From Longimicrobiaceae bacterium (GTDB taxonomy: Bacteria; Gemmatimonadota; Gemmatimonadetes; Longimicrobiales; Longimicrobiaceae), in contig DASVBS010000034.1 in NCBI GenBank assembly GCA_036375715.1, forward strand, positions 62,001 through 126,000: 64,000 bases of DNA, read 5' to 3'. Under the pieces are notes generated by a model. It was not told the origin of the DNA and searched no databases. It saw only the letters and a program-made list of their open reading frames with translations. A program made the translations under genes and the position numbers. Every line of letters begins with the position of its first letter. Position 1 is the first letter of the stretch. This document shows positions 1-8,715 of this stretch, piece by piece.

Positions 1-1
1 C

Positions 2-412
2 GCCAACATGTTCCTGCCCGAGGGCACGCCGGAGCAGATGGCCTGGTTCAGCGACCTGCAGAGGATCAGCGCGTCCCCCGAACAGGGGGTGAAGCTCTGG
101 CTCGCGTCGGCGAGCATCGACGTGACGGAGGTCGCTCCGCTGGTGCATACGCCCACTCTGGTCCTCCACGTGAAGCAGGACGCCGTCGTCCCGTTCGAGC
201 AGGGGCGCTTCCTGGCCCGTCTCATCCCCGGCGCGCGCTTCGTCCCGCTGGAAGGGCGCAACCACGTGTTGCTGGAGACGGAGCCTGCCTGGCCCAGGTT
301 CCTGGCCGAGGTGCGCGCCTTTCTGGCGGAGGACCCCATGGAGGAGACGCGCTCCAACGATGCCGAAAGACCGGTTCTTCAAGCGGTGGCAGGGGGACGA
401 GTGATCGCGTAG
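2..412 (+). CDS. alpha/beta hydrolase, C-terminal part (5' end outside window)
   Basis: The reading frame is open to the left edge, so only the last ~136 residues are present. They show the end of an alpha/beta-hydrolase fold: a strand PTLVLHVKQDAVVPFEQG, which carries the usual acid-residue Asp, and GRNHVLLE, which carries the catalytic His. The nucleophile elbow would lie upstream, outside the window. Proteins with this tail (FLPEGTPEQMAWFSDLQ...) are often hydrolase domains fused to a regulatory domain such as a winged helix or adenylate cyclase, but that part cannot be seen. The ~23 residues after the fold (EETRSNDAERP...) look unstructured. The substrate is unknown. Confidence 0.75.
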   Translation, partial: ANMFLPEGTPEQMAWFSDLQRISASPEQGVKLWLASASIDVTEVAPLVHTPTLVLHVKQDAVVPFEQGRFLARLIPGARFVPLEGRNHVLLETEPAWPRFLAEVRAFLAEDPMEETRSNDAERPVLQAVAGGRVIA

Positions 413-450
413 ACTGTAGGCCATTCGCAATCCCGACCCTGGAGGCTCGG

Positions 451-2646
451 ATGCCGTCCTCGAAACGCCTCGCATTCACCGCGGTCCTGTTGATGTCGAG
501 CTCGTCCTGTACTCCCTCCGGCGTAGACCCTGCGCCCGCACCGGCGTCCACCGCCGCTTCCACCATGGAAGCAGGCGGTGCGTCGGCGCCTGTAGGCCCC
601 TCGGCACGGATCCCCGACGCCCGGACTGATGACGATCCCTTCCTCTGGCTGGAGGAGGTCGAGGGGGAGCAGGCGCTCGCCTGGGTCGAGGAGCACAACG
701 CGAGCACGGTCGCCGAGCTCTCCGCGACCCCTGTCTATCAGCCGATCTTCCAGCGCACCCTCGAGATCCTGGACTCGGAAGACCGCATCCCCTATCCCAG
801 CATCCTCGGAGACCGCCTCTACAACTTCTGGCAGGATGCCGAGAATCCGCGGGGCGTCTGGCGGCGGATCACCTGGGAGGCATACCTCGCCGGAGATCCG
901 GCGTGGGAGGTGGTGCTGGACGTGGACAGGCTCGCCGCAGAGGAAGACGTACCCTGGAGCTTCGGCGGAGCGAGCTGCCTGGCACCCGAGTATCGCCGCT
1001 GCCTGGTGCAGCTCTCGCGCGGCGGCTCGGACGCGGTGGAGGTGCGGGAGTTCGACCTGGAGACTCTCGAATTTATTCCGGACGGGTTCAACCTTCCCGA
1101 GGCGAAGCTGAGTATCGCCTGGGTGAACCAGGATGCGATCCTGGTGAGCACCGACTTCGGTGAGGGAAGCCTGACCACCTCGGGATATCCTCGCGTCGGC
1201 AAGCTTTGGCGGCGCGGGACCCCGTTGGCCGAAGCCCGGACGCTCTTCACCGGTGAGGAAAGCGACGTCGGGGTCTATGTGGGGACATGGATGGTGGGCG
1301 ACGAGCGCATCAACGTCGTCTATCACAGTCCGCGATTCTTCGAGGCCGCCATCCACGTCCTGCGCGACGGCGAGCTGGTGAAGCTGGACATCCCGCTGGA
1401 CGCCGACGCCGAGCTCGTGGGCGACCGGCTGGTCGTCTACCTCCGCTCCGCCTGGGAGGTCGGCGGCAAGAGCTTCCCCGCGGGCTCGCTCGTCCACACC
1501 TCCTACGCGAGTTTCCTCGCCGGAGAGCGGGAGTTCGAGTTGCTGTTGGAGCCGGGCGAGCGCCAGACCATCAGCGGCACCTCGACGACCCGCGACTTCC
1601 TGCTCGTGCAGCTGCTCGACAACGTGAGCGGGGAACTGCGCCGCTACACCTATGCGGACGGACAGTGGAGCTACGAGCCGGTTCCCGTGCCTCCCATGGG
1701 CAATGTGGGTGTCGCCGCCACCTCCCCCTTCGAGAACCGCTTCTTCTTCAGCTACAGCGGCTTCACGCAGCCTTCCACCCTGTACCTGGTCCGGGAAGAT
1801 GGAGAGGTGCAGGAAGTCCGACGTCTGCCGGCGATGTTCACGGCGGACGACCTGGTGGTGGAGCAGCACGAGGCCACCTCGAAGGACGGCACCCGCATAC
1901 CGTACTTCGTGGTTCGTCACCAGGACACGCGGATGGACGGTTCCAACCCGACGCTCCTCTACGCCTACGGCGGCTTCGAGGTGGCGATGACCCCGTCGTA
2001 CAGCCCGGTCACCGGTGCCGCCTGGCTGGAGCGCGGTGGGGTGTACGTCCTCGCCAATATCCGAGGTGGCGGTGAGTTCGGACCGAGCTGGCACCGGGCG
2101 GCGCAGCTCGAGAATCGGCAGCGGGCATACGACGACTTCTTCGCCGTAGCCGAAGACCTGATTGCGCGGGGCCTCACCAGCCCTCAGCACCTGGGGATCA
2201 TGGGCGGAAGCAACGGCGGATTGCTGATGGGCGTCGCGCTCACGCAGCGCCCGGAGCTGTTCGGGGCGATCGTGATCCAGGTGCCGCTGCTGGATATGCG
2301 CCGCTATCACCTGCTCCTGGCCGGAGCAAGCTGGATGGCCGAATACGGCAACCCCGACGACCCCGAGCAGTGGGCCTTCATCAGCCGTTACTCGCCGTAT
2401 CAGAACGTGCGGTCGGGAAAGGAGTACCCGCGCGTCCTGTTCACCACCACCACCCGCGACGACCGCGTCCATCCGGGGCACGCTCGTAAGATGGCTGCCC
2501 GGATGGAATCGCTGGGCTACCCGGTCCTGTACTTCGAGAACACCGAAGGCGGGCACGGCGCGGGCGTCACCAATGAGCAGCGCGCCAAGATGCAAGCGCT
2601 AACTTACGCCTACCTGTGGAAGCAGCTCGCCGGCGAGGAGGGGTGA
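451..2646 (+). CDS. prolyl oligopeptidase family (S9) serine peptidase, exported lipoprotein
   Basis: 731 residues, the normal size for an S9A peptidase. The N-terminus is a short hydrophobic signal ending in LMSSSSC, so it is probably a lipoprotein. Residues ~50-430 form the seven-bladed propeller that gates access and begin with DDPFLWLEEVEG, typical of the family. The catalytic alpha/beta hydrolase domain follows: Ser587 in GGSNGG, an Asp at ~670/671 in RDDRVHPGH and His702 in EGGHGAG. It should cleave short proline-containing peptides outside the cytoplasm. The start is supported by a GGAGG-like site 8-10 bases upstream. It stands alone and faces the PfkB operon tail to tail. Confidence 0.93.
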   Translation: MPSSKRLAFTAVLLMSSSSCTPSGVDPAPAPASTAASTMEAGGASAPVGPSARIPDARTDDDPFLWLEEVEGEQALAWVEEHNASTVAELSATPVYQPIFQRTLEILDSEDRIPYPSILGDRLYNFWQDAENPRGVWRRITWEAYLAGDPAWEVVLDVDRLAAEEDVPWSFGGASCLAPEYRRCLVQLSRGGSDAVEVREFDLETLEFIPDGFNLPEAKLSIAWVNQDAILVSTDFGEGSLTTSGYPRVGKLWRRGTPLAEARTLFTGEESDVGVYVGTWMVGDERINVVYHSPRFFEAAIHVLRDGELVKLDIPLDADAELVGDRLVVYLRSAWEVGGKSFPAGSLVHTSYASFLAGEREFELLLEPGERQTISGTSTTRDFLLVQLLDNVSGELRRYTYADGQWSYEPVPVPPMGNVGVAATSPFENRFFFSYSGFTQPSTLYLVREDGEVQEVRRLPAMFTADDLVVEQHEATSKDGTRIPYFVVRHQDTRMDGSNPTLLYAYGGFEVAMTPSYSPVTGAAWLERGGVYVLANIRGGGEFGPSWHRAAQLENRQRAYDDFFAVAEDLIARGLTSPQHLGIMGGSNGGLLMGVALTQRPELFGAIVIQVPLLDMRRYHLLLAGASWMAEYGNPDDPEQWAFISRYSPYQNVRSGKEYPRVLFTTTTRDDRVHPGHARKMAARMESLGYPVLYFENTEGGHGAGVTNEQRAKMQALTYAYLWKQLAGEEG

Positions 2647-2750
2647 ACCAACACCACCGTCTGTGTTCCTCGGGGCGACCCTCCGCGATCGTCTGCGGCT
2701 AGTTCACAGTGCACGTACAACCGTTGGTGATCGCGAAATGGGGCGGCGGG

Positions 2751-3644
2751 TCAATGCGACCCACCGCCCCGAATCGATTTCATCGTCTCTCCGTCATGGG
2801 GCGGGATCGCCCCGGCCCGGCTCGCCACGAAGGCGCCGAGCAGGTTCGCCTCCTCGAGTAACACGTGGTCCGGCGCGCCCTCTAGGTAGCCTTTGAGAAA
2901 ACCGGCGAGGAAGGCATCGCCGGCTCCCACCGTATCGACCACCTGCACCCGGTAGCCGGGGTGCTCCGTCCACCGACCCTCGCGCAGCAGCACGGCGCCG
3001 CAGCCACCGCGGGTAACGCAGACAGCTTTGAACCCGAAGCGATCGGCCAGTGCTTCCGCGGCAGGGCGTAGTTCCTCCGGCAGGCTCAGCCACCGACCCA
3101 GGGTCGCCATCTCCCCCTCGTTGAGCTTCACCACCTCGGCTCGCTCCAGCGATGAGAGCACGACATCCCGATCGTCGTAGGGCGGGCGGAGATTCAGGTC
3201 CAGTACCTTGACGAGCGGGTAGTCGAGAAGGGAGCCCAGGGTGGTTCGGCTCGCCTCCGATCTTTGCGCCAGGGTCCCGAACACCAGCGCCCGCGCGCCG
3301 GCGGCTCGCTCCGCCACGGATGCGGTCAGCTCGATGTTGTCCCAGGCCGCCGGGCTGAGGAACTCGTAGTGCGGGGAGCCCGCTTCGTCCAGCTCGACCG
3401 ACACGAACCCCGTCGCCAGGTGACGATCGAGTTGGATCAGATCGACGGGCACGCCGAGACGGGCTGCGCGCCGGATCGCTTCGTGACCCAGCTGATCGTC
3501 ACCGACACGGCTAACGATTGCGCCCGGCAGACCCAGCGCTCGCAGGTGCCCGGCGACGTTGAAGGGCGCCCCGCCGAGGAAGAGCCCCGCGGGAAGGGAG
3601 TCCCACAGGATCTCTCCCACGCAGAGGATCTCGTCGGCCGCCAC
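2751..3644 (-). CDS. PfkB-family carbohydrate kinase (fructokinase-like)
   Basis: 297 residues from a GTG codon placed one base after the stop of the upstream phosphodiesterase; a longer frame exists but overlaps that gene and has no homology-like content. The N-terminus CVGEILWDSLP with GGAPFNVAGHLRALG is the sugar-binding PfkB signature 1. The C-terminal VDTVGAGDAFLAGFLKGY is signature 2, with the catalytic base Asp in GAGD. The closest family by pattern is fructokinase/ribokinase, which phosphorylates a free sugar with ATP. It is the last gene of a three-gene operon with a phosphodiesterase and a glycosylasparaginase, so the sugar could come from glycoconjugate turnover; that link is an inference. 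Confidence 0.87.
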   Translation of the reverse strand: MAADEILCVGEILWDSLPAGLFLGGAPFNVAGHLRALGLPGAIVSRVGDDQLGHEAIRRAARLGVPVDLIQLDRHLATGFVSVELDEAGSPHYEFLSPAAWDNIELTASVAERAAGARALVFGTLAQRSEASRTTLGSLLDYPLVKVLDLNLRPPYDDRDVVLSSLERAEVVKLNEGEMATLGRWLSLPEELRPAAEALADRFGFKAVCVTRGGCGAVLLREGRWTEHPGYRVQVVDTVGAGDAFLAGFLKGYLEGAPDHVLLEEANLLGAFVASRAGAIPPHDGETMKSIRGGGSH

Positions 3645-3645
3645 G

Positions 3646-4641
3646 TTAGCGTTCGAGGTTGGCGACCGGCCTGCCGTCCAGGCCCCACGTGGGGTCGGGG
3701 CCGATCCCCAGGTAGGCCAGGGCGGTTGCGGCGACGTCCACGATGTTGGGCGGGGTGTCGATCGATCCCGGTCGGATGCGCGGGCCGTTCGCAAGGAAGA
3801 AGATCGTCCGCTCCTCCGGGGTGTCCCCGCCGTGTCCACCGTCCGTCGTCCGGCCGTGGTCGGTGGAAACGAGGATCAGCCAGTCTTCCTGTTCGTAGTT
3901 GGGGCGAGCGCGAATGGCCGCCACCAGGCGCCCGACCTGGCGATCGGCCCGCGCGATGGCCGCCATGTACTCGTCCTCGATGGAGCCGGTGTGGTGGCTC
4001 ACCTCATCGGGGTTGCCGAGGTAGACGAACATGGCGTCCGGATCGTTGTTCAGCAGCTCCGCCTCCGCCGCCGCAACCGAGAGCTCGTCCGCCGCACCCC
4101 AACCAAGACGGCCGCCGTCGTACGAGACGCGCGCATCGATCGCCTGTCCCAGCACCGGACCAGCCGTACCCCGCTCCTCGGACGTCTGGGGTTCGATCAA
4201 CGGCGGCCAGTCCGCCACGGCAAAGGTGCGCAGCTGCGGCCGCGTCCTCTCGATACGGGTGAGAAAGTCGGGGTAGCGATCCAGCCCGTTGTCCGGGAAG
4301 GGGAAGTCGTTGCTGAGGATCCCGTGCTTCTCCTTCCATACCCCGGTGAGCATACTGGCCCAGCCCGGCCCGCTGATCGTGGGTAGTCCCGTCTGGGCGC
4401 GATCGCTATAGGCGCCGGTGCGGATCAGGGAGTCCAGGTTCGGCGTGGGCACCGACCGCAGCACGTCAGGGCGGACGCCGTCGATGCCGATCAGGATCAC
4501 TTTGGGGGTGCGACTGTTTTCCTGCGCAGCGCCGTCGAGCGGCATCGCCAGGAGGCCGGACAGGGCGAGCAGAGCAAGCCTCGAGATCACCCGAAGAACA
4601 GGTTGGTGGCGAGGCGGGATCGAAGTCAGGCGCATGACCAT
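3646..4641 (-). CDS. alkaline phosphatase-fold phosphodiesterase (NPP-like), exported
   Basis: 331 residues. The ATG overlaps the stop of the upstream gene by one base (TGATG); a second ATG two codons later is equally possible. A hydrophobic signal peptide (LALLALSGLLAMPL) ends near DGAAQ. The mature part starts with KVILIGIDGVRPD, the first metal site of the type I phosphodiesterase/nucleotide pyrophosphatase family. GLPTISGPGWASMLTG carries the nucleophile position. NPDEVSHHTG and STDHGRTTDGGHGG provide the remaining Asp/His zinc ligands. It should hydrolyse a phosphate ester or diester in the periplasm. Coupling to the glycosylasparaginase and the PfkB kinase suggests one catabolic route, with unknown substrate. 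Confidence 0.85.
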   Translation of the reverse strand: MVMRLTSIPPRHQPVLRVISRLALLALSGLLAMPLDGAAQENSRTPKVILIGIDGVRPDVLRSVPTPNLDSLIRTGAYSDRAQTGLPTISGPGWASMLTGVWKEKHGILSNDFPFPDNGLDRYPDFLTRIERTRPQLRTFAVADWPPLIEPQTSEERGTAGPVLGQAIDARVSYDGGRLGWGAADELSVAAAEAELLNNDPDAMFVYLGNPDEVSHHTGSIEDEYMAAIARADRQVGRLVAAIRARPNYEQEDWLILVSTDHGRTTDGGHGGDTPEERTIFFLANGPRIRPGSIDTPPNIVDVAATALAYLGIGPDPTWGLDGRPVANLER

Positions 4642-5705
4642 CACCAGGGACGCTCCGAGCGAGAGTAGAGGTAGGCGAAATCGACGAGTCGCGCACCTGA
4701 GGCGTCGGCAACGGCGTACTGGCCGCCCTCGTAGAGGGAGGCACCGCCGACGCGTCCATCCTTGGCAATCGCGTAGTAACTGAGGCCGAACCGAGGCCGC
4801 CCCCGGTCGTCGAGCAGGCGGCGCTCGGTCATCTGCACCACTCGCTCGAGGGTGCGCAGGCAGGCCTCCTCCGGGCTGGCGCCCTGCCGCATGAATTCCA
4901 CCGTCAGGAACGCTCCGCACACCTTGATGTTGGCCTCGCCTCGACCGGTGGATCCGGCGGCCCCAACCGAGTTGTCGCAGTACTGGCCCGCGCCGATGAT
5001 GGGACTGTCGCCCACCCGGCCAGGGATCTTCCACGACAGCCCGCTGGTGGAGGTCACCGAGGCGATGTCACCCGCGGCGTTCACCGCGTTCATGTTGATC
5101 GTTCCGGTGGTGAACCGAACCGCCACTTCATCGGCCGGATCGAGCCAGTTGTCCGAGGGGTTCAGCCGCGCCCTCCAGCGCAGCCAGTCCTGGCGCGACT
5201 TTTCGGTGAGCAGCTCCTGCTCCTCGAAGCCCATGTCGAGAGCGAAGCGCTTGGCTCCTTCCCCGACCAGCAAGATGTGATCGGTGTGATCCATGATCGC
5301 CTTAGCCACCAGTGACGGGGTGGCGATCCCTTCGAGCGCTGCCACGGCTCCAGCGCGGTTGGTGGGGCCGTGCATGCAGGAGGCATCGAGCTGCACCACC
5401 CCGTCTGCGTTGGGGAGGCCGCCCAGACCCACCGACTGATCCTCTGGATCCAGCTCCTGGATGTTGACGCCCGCGATGACCGCGTCGAGAGGATCTGCGC
5501 CCTGCTGGATCATCTCGTACGCGCGGGCCACTCCGCGCAGCCCGTTAGCGGATGCAATGACCACGGGAGTAGCCAGCGGGCGATCGGGCGGTGGCAGTGG
5601 GTGACGCAGGGTGGGAAGGAGGCGGGCCTGCAGCTCCGCGGGAAGCAACGCACCGGCGGCGCTCGACGCGGCCAGACCGAAGAACGCGCGACGCGAGACG
5701 GACAT
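4641..5705 (-). CDS. N4-(beta-N-acetylglucosaminyl)-L-asparaginase (glycosylasparaginase), Tat-exported
   Basis: 354 residues. I chose the ATG at 5705 because it gives a twin-arginine signal (SRRAFFGLAASSAAGALL) and follows AGGAG at a good distance. The protein is an Ntn hydrolase: a central FTTGTINMNAV segment supplies the Thr that becomes the nucleophile after autocleavage. TSTSGLSWKIPGRVGDSP and GAGQYCDNSVGAAGSTGRG match the glycosylasparaginase substrate pocket. NADGVVQLDASCMHG near residue ~100 belongs to the alpha subunit. It should release aspartate from GlcNAc-Asn in the periplasm, or act as a related beta-aspartyl peptidase. It is the first gene of the operon running to 2751. Confidence 0.9.
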   Translation of the reverse strand: MSVSRRAFFGLAASSAAGALLPAELQARLLPTLRHPLPPPDRPLATPVVIASANGLRGVARAYEMIQQGADPLDAVIAGVNIQELDPEDQSVGLGGLPNADGVVQLDASCMHGPTNRAGAVAALEGIATPSLVAKAIMDHTDHILLVGEGAKRFALDMGFEEQELLTEKSRQDWLRWRARLNPSDNWLDPADEVAVRFTTGTINMNAVNAAGDIASVTSTSGLSWKIPGRVGDSPIIGAGQYCDNSVGAAGSTGRGEANIKVCGAFLTVEFMRQGASPEEACLRTLERVVQMTERRLLDDRGRPRFGLSYYAIAKDGRVGGASLYEGGQYAVADASGARLVDFAYLYSRSERPW

Positions 5706-5820
5706 GTTGCGGGCTCCTGGCGTGGGAAGAAGGGAAGAAGCCAATCTCCCGCAATTGTACGCCCCGCCAGGCGCGACGGCGAGGGGGATGGGCCGCCGCG
5801 CCGGAGCCCGTAGCGCGATG

Positions 5821-6027
5821 CTACCGGTATGGGTGGCGCTGGGCGTACCGGTAGGCCGTGTATCCCGCGATCAGGTGACAGACCCAACCGAGAAGGCCGC
5901 CGGTGCCAAGCCACAGTCCCGGCGTGATGATCAGCCAGAAGATGCCCCGGATCCACGTGCCGTTGTAGATCTGGCCAACGCCGGGGATGATCAGGCTGAG
6001 CAGCCCGGCCGCGACGGGATCCCGCAT
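5821..6027 (-). CDS. small two-helix membrane protein, TM2-like
   Basis: 68 residues. The ATG at 6027 follows GGAGG with six intervening bases, which settles the start. The sequence begins MRDPVAAGLLSLIIPGVGQIYNG, the first helix with the PGxGQxYxG turn typical of TM2-domain proteins. A second hydrophobic stretch IFWLIITPGLWLGTGGLLGW and a third short one follow. The cytoplasmic tail is basic (RYAQRHPYR). The function of such small proteins in bacteria is not known. It lies alone between the glycosylasparaginase operon and a gene on the opposite strand. Confidence 0.75.
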   Translation of the reverse strand: MRDPVAAGLLSLIIPGVGQIYNGTWIRGIFWLIITPGLWLGTGGLLGWVCHLIAGYTAYRYAQRHPYR

Positions 6028-6196
6028 CGTAATCCTCCATCTGGTCAGGTGAAAGGAGCGGACGGTTCCGCGCCCTGAGCGCTCTACGGACAGAGTCGGT
6101 CGAAGGTTGCATCGTGCATACGGGCGCGAGTGGCACGGACGGCGCAGTAAGCCCGAGCCAATGACCGGATTTGAGCCTCTCACCTGGACGGGACCG

Positions 6197-6487
6197 ATGG
6201 ACGAGACACCGCGGCAGCCAGAGGAGCAACGAGAGGTGGTCGAGCGACGCGAGACGGTGCACCGCACGACCGGGTCGGGTCCGGCGGCGACCGACCGCGG
6301 CCGCAGGTCGAGCGCAGGGATCTGGGTCCTCCTGCTGGCCCTGGTCGTCGCGGCGCTGGCCTGGTACGCCCTCTCCCGCGGCGAACCCGCCGAAGTCGAC
6401 ATGCCCGAAGTCGAAGCCCCGGACGTAGATCTCCCGGAGGACGAACCGAACATCGAGGTGAACGTTGATGATGGCGGGGAAGAGTAG
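6197..6487 (+). CDS. hypothetical single-pass membrane protein with acidic tail
   Basis: 96 residues from the ATG at 6197, which follows GGACGGGA; an ATG at 6161 would add 12 residues. The N-terminal ~45 residues are charged and probably cytoplasmic. One membrane segment (AGIWVLLLALVVAALAWYAL) follows. The tail of ~35 residues is strongly acidic and proline-containing (VDMPEVEAPDVDLPEDEPNIEVNVDD), with a loose repeat of D/E-hydrophobic-P. I do not recognise the family. Such acidic tails can bind cations or basic partners, but nothing here shows which. Confidence 0.55.
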   Translation: MDETPRQPEEQREVVERRETVHRTTGSGPAATDRGRRSSAGIWVLLLALVVAALAWYALSRGEPAEVDMPEVEAPDVDLPEDEPNIEVNVDDGGEE

Positions 6488-6606
6488 GAGGAGCGCCCCC
6501 GCAGCTCGCTTGGGTTTGGGCGCACGACTACGGGGGCGGTAAGCAGGACTGTCTCGCGGTAGGAAGGGCTACGGGATGATAAGCAGGATATGAGGGAACA
6601 TGACGA

Positions 6607-6636
6607 AGGGGCCGGCACCCGGTGGTGTCGGCCCCT
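6607..6636. terminator. GC-rich hairpin between converging genes
   Basis: Arms AGGGGCCGGCACC and GGTGTCGGCCCCT pair over 13 bases with one G-T mismatch around the loop CGGT. It sits between the ends of the plus-strand membrane protein gene and the minus-strand LVIVD gene, so it could stop transcription from both sides. Neither side carries a long T run. Confidence 0.6.
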
Positions 6637-6662
6637 GAAGCGTCCCGCGGCTGTTGGCGAGC

Positions 6663-8675
6663 TCAACTCGCCCCGACGAGATCGCGGACGGCCTTGGCCA
6701 CCAGGCGCACCTTGGCGGCGTCGCGCGCCCCGCCGGCGTCCTGCTCGAGCCGATCGGCCAGCGCCGTCAAAGCCGACTGCCTCGCCTGCCCGCCCGTACT
6801 CTCGGCCCGCACCAACTCCTGCCGCGCCGTTTCGATGCGGGAGGCAGCGAGACCATCGTTGCGCTCGAGCTGGTCGAGGTAGGCCCGGGCGAGAGCGAAG
6901 CTCGGCGGCCAGACGTACTGCGGCTGCCCCTGCGCGTTCAGGTACTCGAGCCGCACCGTGTTGGCAGCGTCGATCTCGTTCTGCGTCAGGTACTCGCTGG
7001 GCACCAGCTCGAAGATGTCGAGTCCGCGCGCGATCTCGGAGCTGACGATGGCGCCATTGTACCAGTAGACCGACCAGGAACCGCCCATCCTCATCCGCTG
7101 CGGGTCGATCGGTCCGCGGTCGTGGTAGGCGATCTCCACCGGGTTCTGCGGATCGGTCCAATCGAAGACCGAGATGCCGCCCTGGTACCAGGCCTGGACC
7201 ATCACGTCGCGTCCGGGAATGGGGATCAGGGACCCGTTGTGGGCGACGCAGTTCTCCTGCACCGTCTGCGGCGCCGGGAGCTTGTAGTAGCTCTGGAACT
7301 TCAGCTCGCGATTCTCGATGGTGAAGATGGCGTCCGCGCCCCACTCCTTGGGATCACTCGCGCGGCACTTGGGAGCTCCGCCGCCACCCCATTCGTCGGT
7401 GAAGAGGACCTTCGTCCCGTCGTTGTTGAAGGTCGCCGAGTGCCAGTAGGAGAAGTTCGAGTCCGCGACGGCCGTGATCCGAACCGGCTCCACCGGGTTG
7501 CTGATGTCGATCAGCAGGCCGTAACCCTCACAGGCGCCGCCAGCCAACCCGATCGCCGGGTACACGGTGATGTCGTGGCACTGCGTGGGGCCGCTTCCCG
7601 GTCCCCGCTGCGCCTCGATCATCTGCTGGATCATCGCCGGCAGCCTCGCGCGCAGTGTCGCCGAGTCCGCCGCGGTTGGCTCTCCAGTGCCGCCTCGGGC
7701 GGCCACGATCCCCGCCAGCATCTGGGAGAGCGCCTGCGGTGGGACCTCCATGAGCTGCTCACCGACCGCCACCACCCATTCGCCGCGCGCCTGCGCGGCC
7801 TCGAGCTCCGCCTGCTCCTCCGGGGCGAGCCCGTGGCTGGGCGGGGCCACCAGGCCGCTGAAGATGCGCGGCGAGCTGACGATTGCCGCCGCACCGGGGT
7901 TGGCCAGGGGGACCTTGATCACCTCGATGCGGAAGAGCGCGGTATTCGGATCCTCCTCCGGCGGCGCATCGCTGCACCCGGGCAACTCCTCCGCCGGGCG
8001 CACCACCGACGAGCCCGAGATGTAGATGTAGACGTTCTCCGGGTCATCCGGGTCCACCACAACCGTGTGGGTGTGGGAGCCGCGGCACGTCTGCACGTTG
8101 CCCACGTTCACCGGATTGCGGATGTCGCTGATGTCGAAGATCCGCAGGCCGCGGAGCCGGTCGGGGCTCGCCGCCGCCTCTACACCCTGCGTTCCGCAAT
8201 CCAGTCGGCCGCTCAGGCCCTCGCCCGAGACGAACAGCAGGTTCTGGTACACGGAGACGTCGCTCTGCGAGGCAGGGCAGACGAAGCCGGTCACCAGCTG
8301 CGGGTTCGCCCGGTCGCTGATGTCCCAGATCTGGAAGCCGTTGTAGTTGCCCTGAAAGACGTAGTTGTCCTTGAAGGCCAGGTCGGAGTTGGTGACGCCC
8401 ACAAAGTCACGCGGCGGCGGGACGCTCGCCAGCTTGCGAAGATTCCAGATCGCCTCCTCCGCGTCCAACAGCCCCGCTCCCAGGCCGACGCGGGGATCGG
8501 ACCCGGGCGAGGCGGCGGGCGAAGCTGCCGCCGGCCCGCCCGCGGCGGCGCCCGAGGACGAAGAGGCGCATCCTGCGAGCCCGAGCGCGCCACCGAGCAG
8601 CGTCGCCGCCGCCAGCCGCATCCTTCCCGCTCCGCCGGAGCGCACTCGCCGAGCGAGCGCGAGCATTGTTCTCAT
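6663..8675 (-). CDS. LVIVD-repeat lipoprotein
   Basis: 670 residues. A lipoprotein signal ends at LGLAGC near residue 35; an internal Met at ~19 would give a shorter signal and could be the true start. The body carries repeated LVIVD-type beta-propeller blades, recognisable as GFQIWDISDRANPQLV, GLRIFDISDIRNPVNVG, LLIDISNPVEPVRI and ISVFDWTDPQNPVEIAYHD. A helical insertion rich in Glu and Ala sits near residues 260-350, and the last ~80 residues are also helical. The repeats fold into a surface propeller of unknown ligand. The next upstream gene encodes a DUF305 protein, and the 40-base gap suggests co-transcription. Confidence 0.85.
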   Translation of the reverse strand: MRTMLALARRVRSGGAGRMRLAAATLLGGALGLAGCASSSSGAAAGGPAAASPAASPGSDPRVGLGAGLLDAEEAIWNLRKLASVPPPRDFVGVTNSDLAFKDNYVFQGNYNGFQIWDISDRANPQLVTGFVCPASQSDVSVYQNLLFVSGEGLSGRLDCGTQGVEAAASPDRLRGLRIFDISDIRNPVNVGNVQTCRGSHTHTVVVDPDDPENVYIYISGSSVVRPAEELPGCSDAPPEEDPNTALFRIEVIKVPLANPGAAAIVSSPRIFSGLVAPPSHGLAPEEQAELEAAQARGEWVVAVGEQLMEVPPQALSQMLAGIVAARGGTGEPTAADSATLRARLPAMIQQMIEAQRGPGSGPTQCHDITVYPAIGLAGGACEGYGLLIDISNPVEPVRITAVADSNFSYWHSATFNNDGTKVLFTDEWGGGGAPKCRASDPKEWGADAIFTIENRELKFQSYYKLPAPQTVQENCVAHNGSLIPIPGRDVMVQAWYQGGISVFDWTDPQNPVEIAYHDRGPIDPQRMRMGGSWSVYWYNGAIVSSEIARGLDIFELVPSEYLTQNEIDAANTVRLEYLNAQGQPQYVWPPSFALARAYLDQLERNDGLAASRIETARQELVRAESTGGQARQSALTALADRLEQDAGGARDAAKVRLVAKAVRDLVGAS

Positions 8676-8715
8676 GATTCGATCGATTCTGGACCCGTGG
8701 AATGGAGGGGAGGGC

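Noticed and set aside
379-2595. A 738-codon open frame antisense to the S9 peptidase
   Set aside because: Low-complexity composition, no domain, and fully opposite a clear peptidase; an artefact of high G+C in the third codon position.
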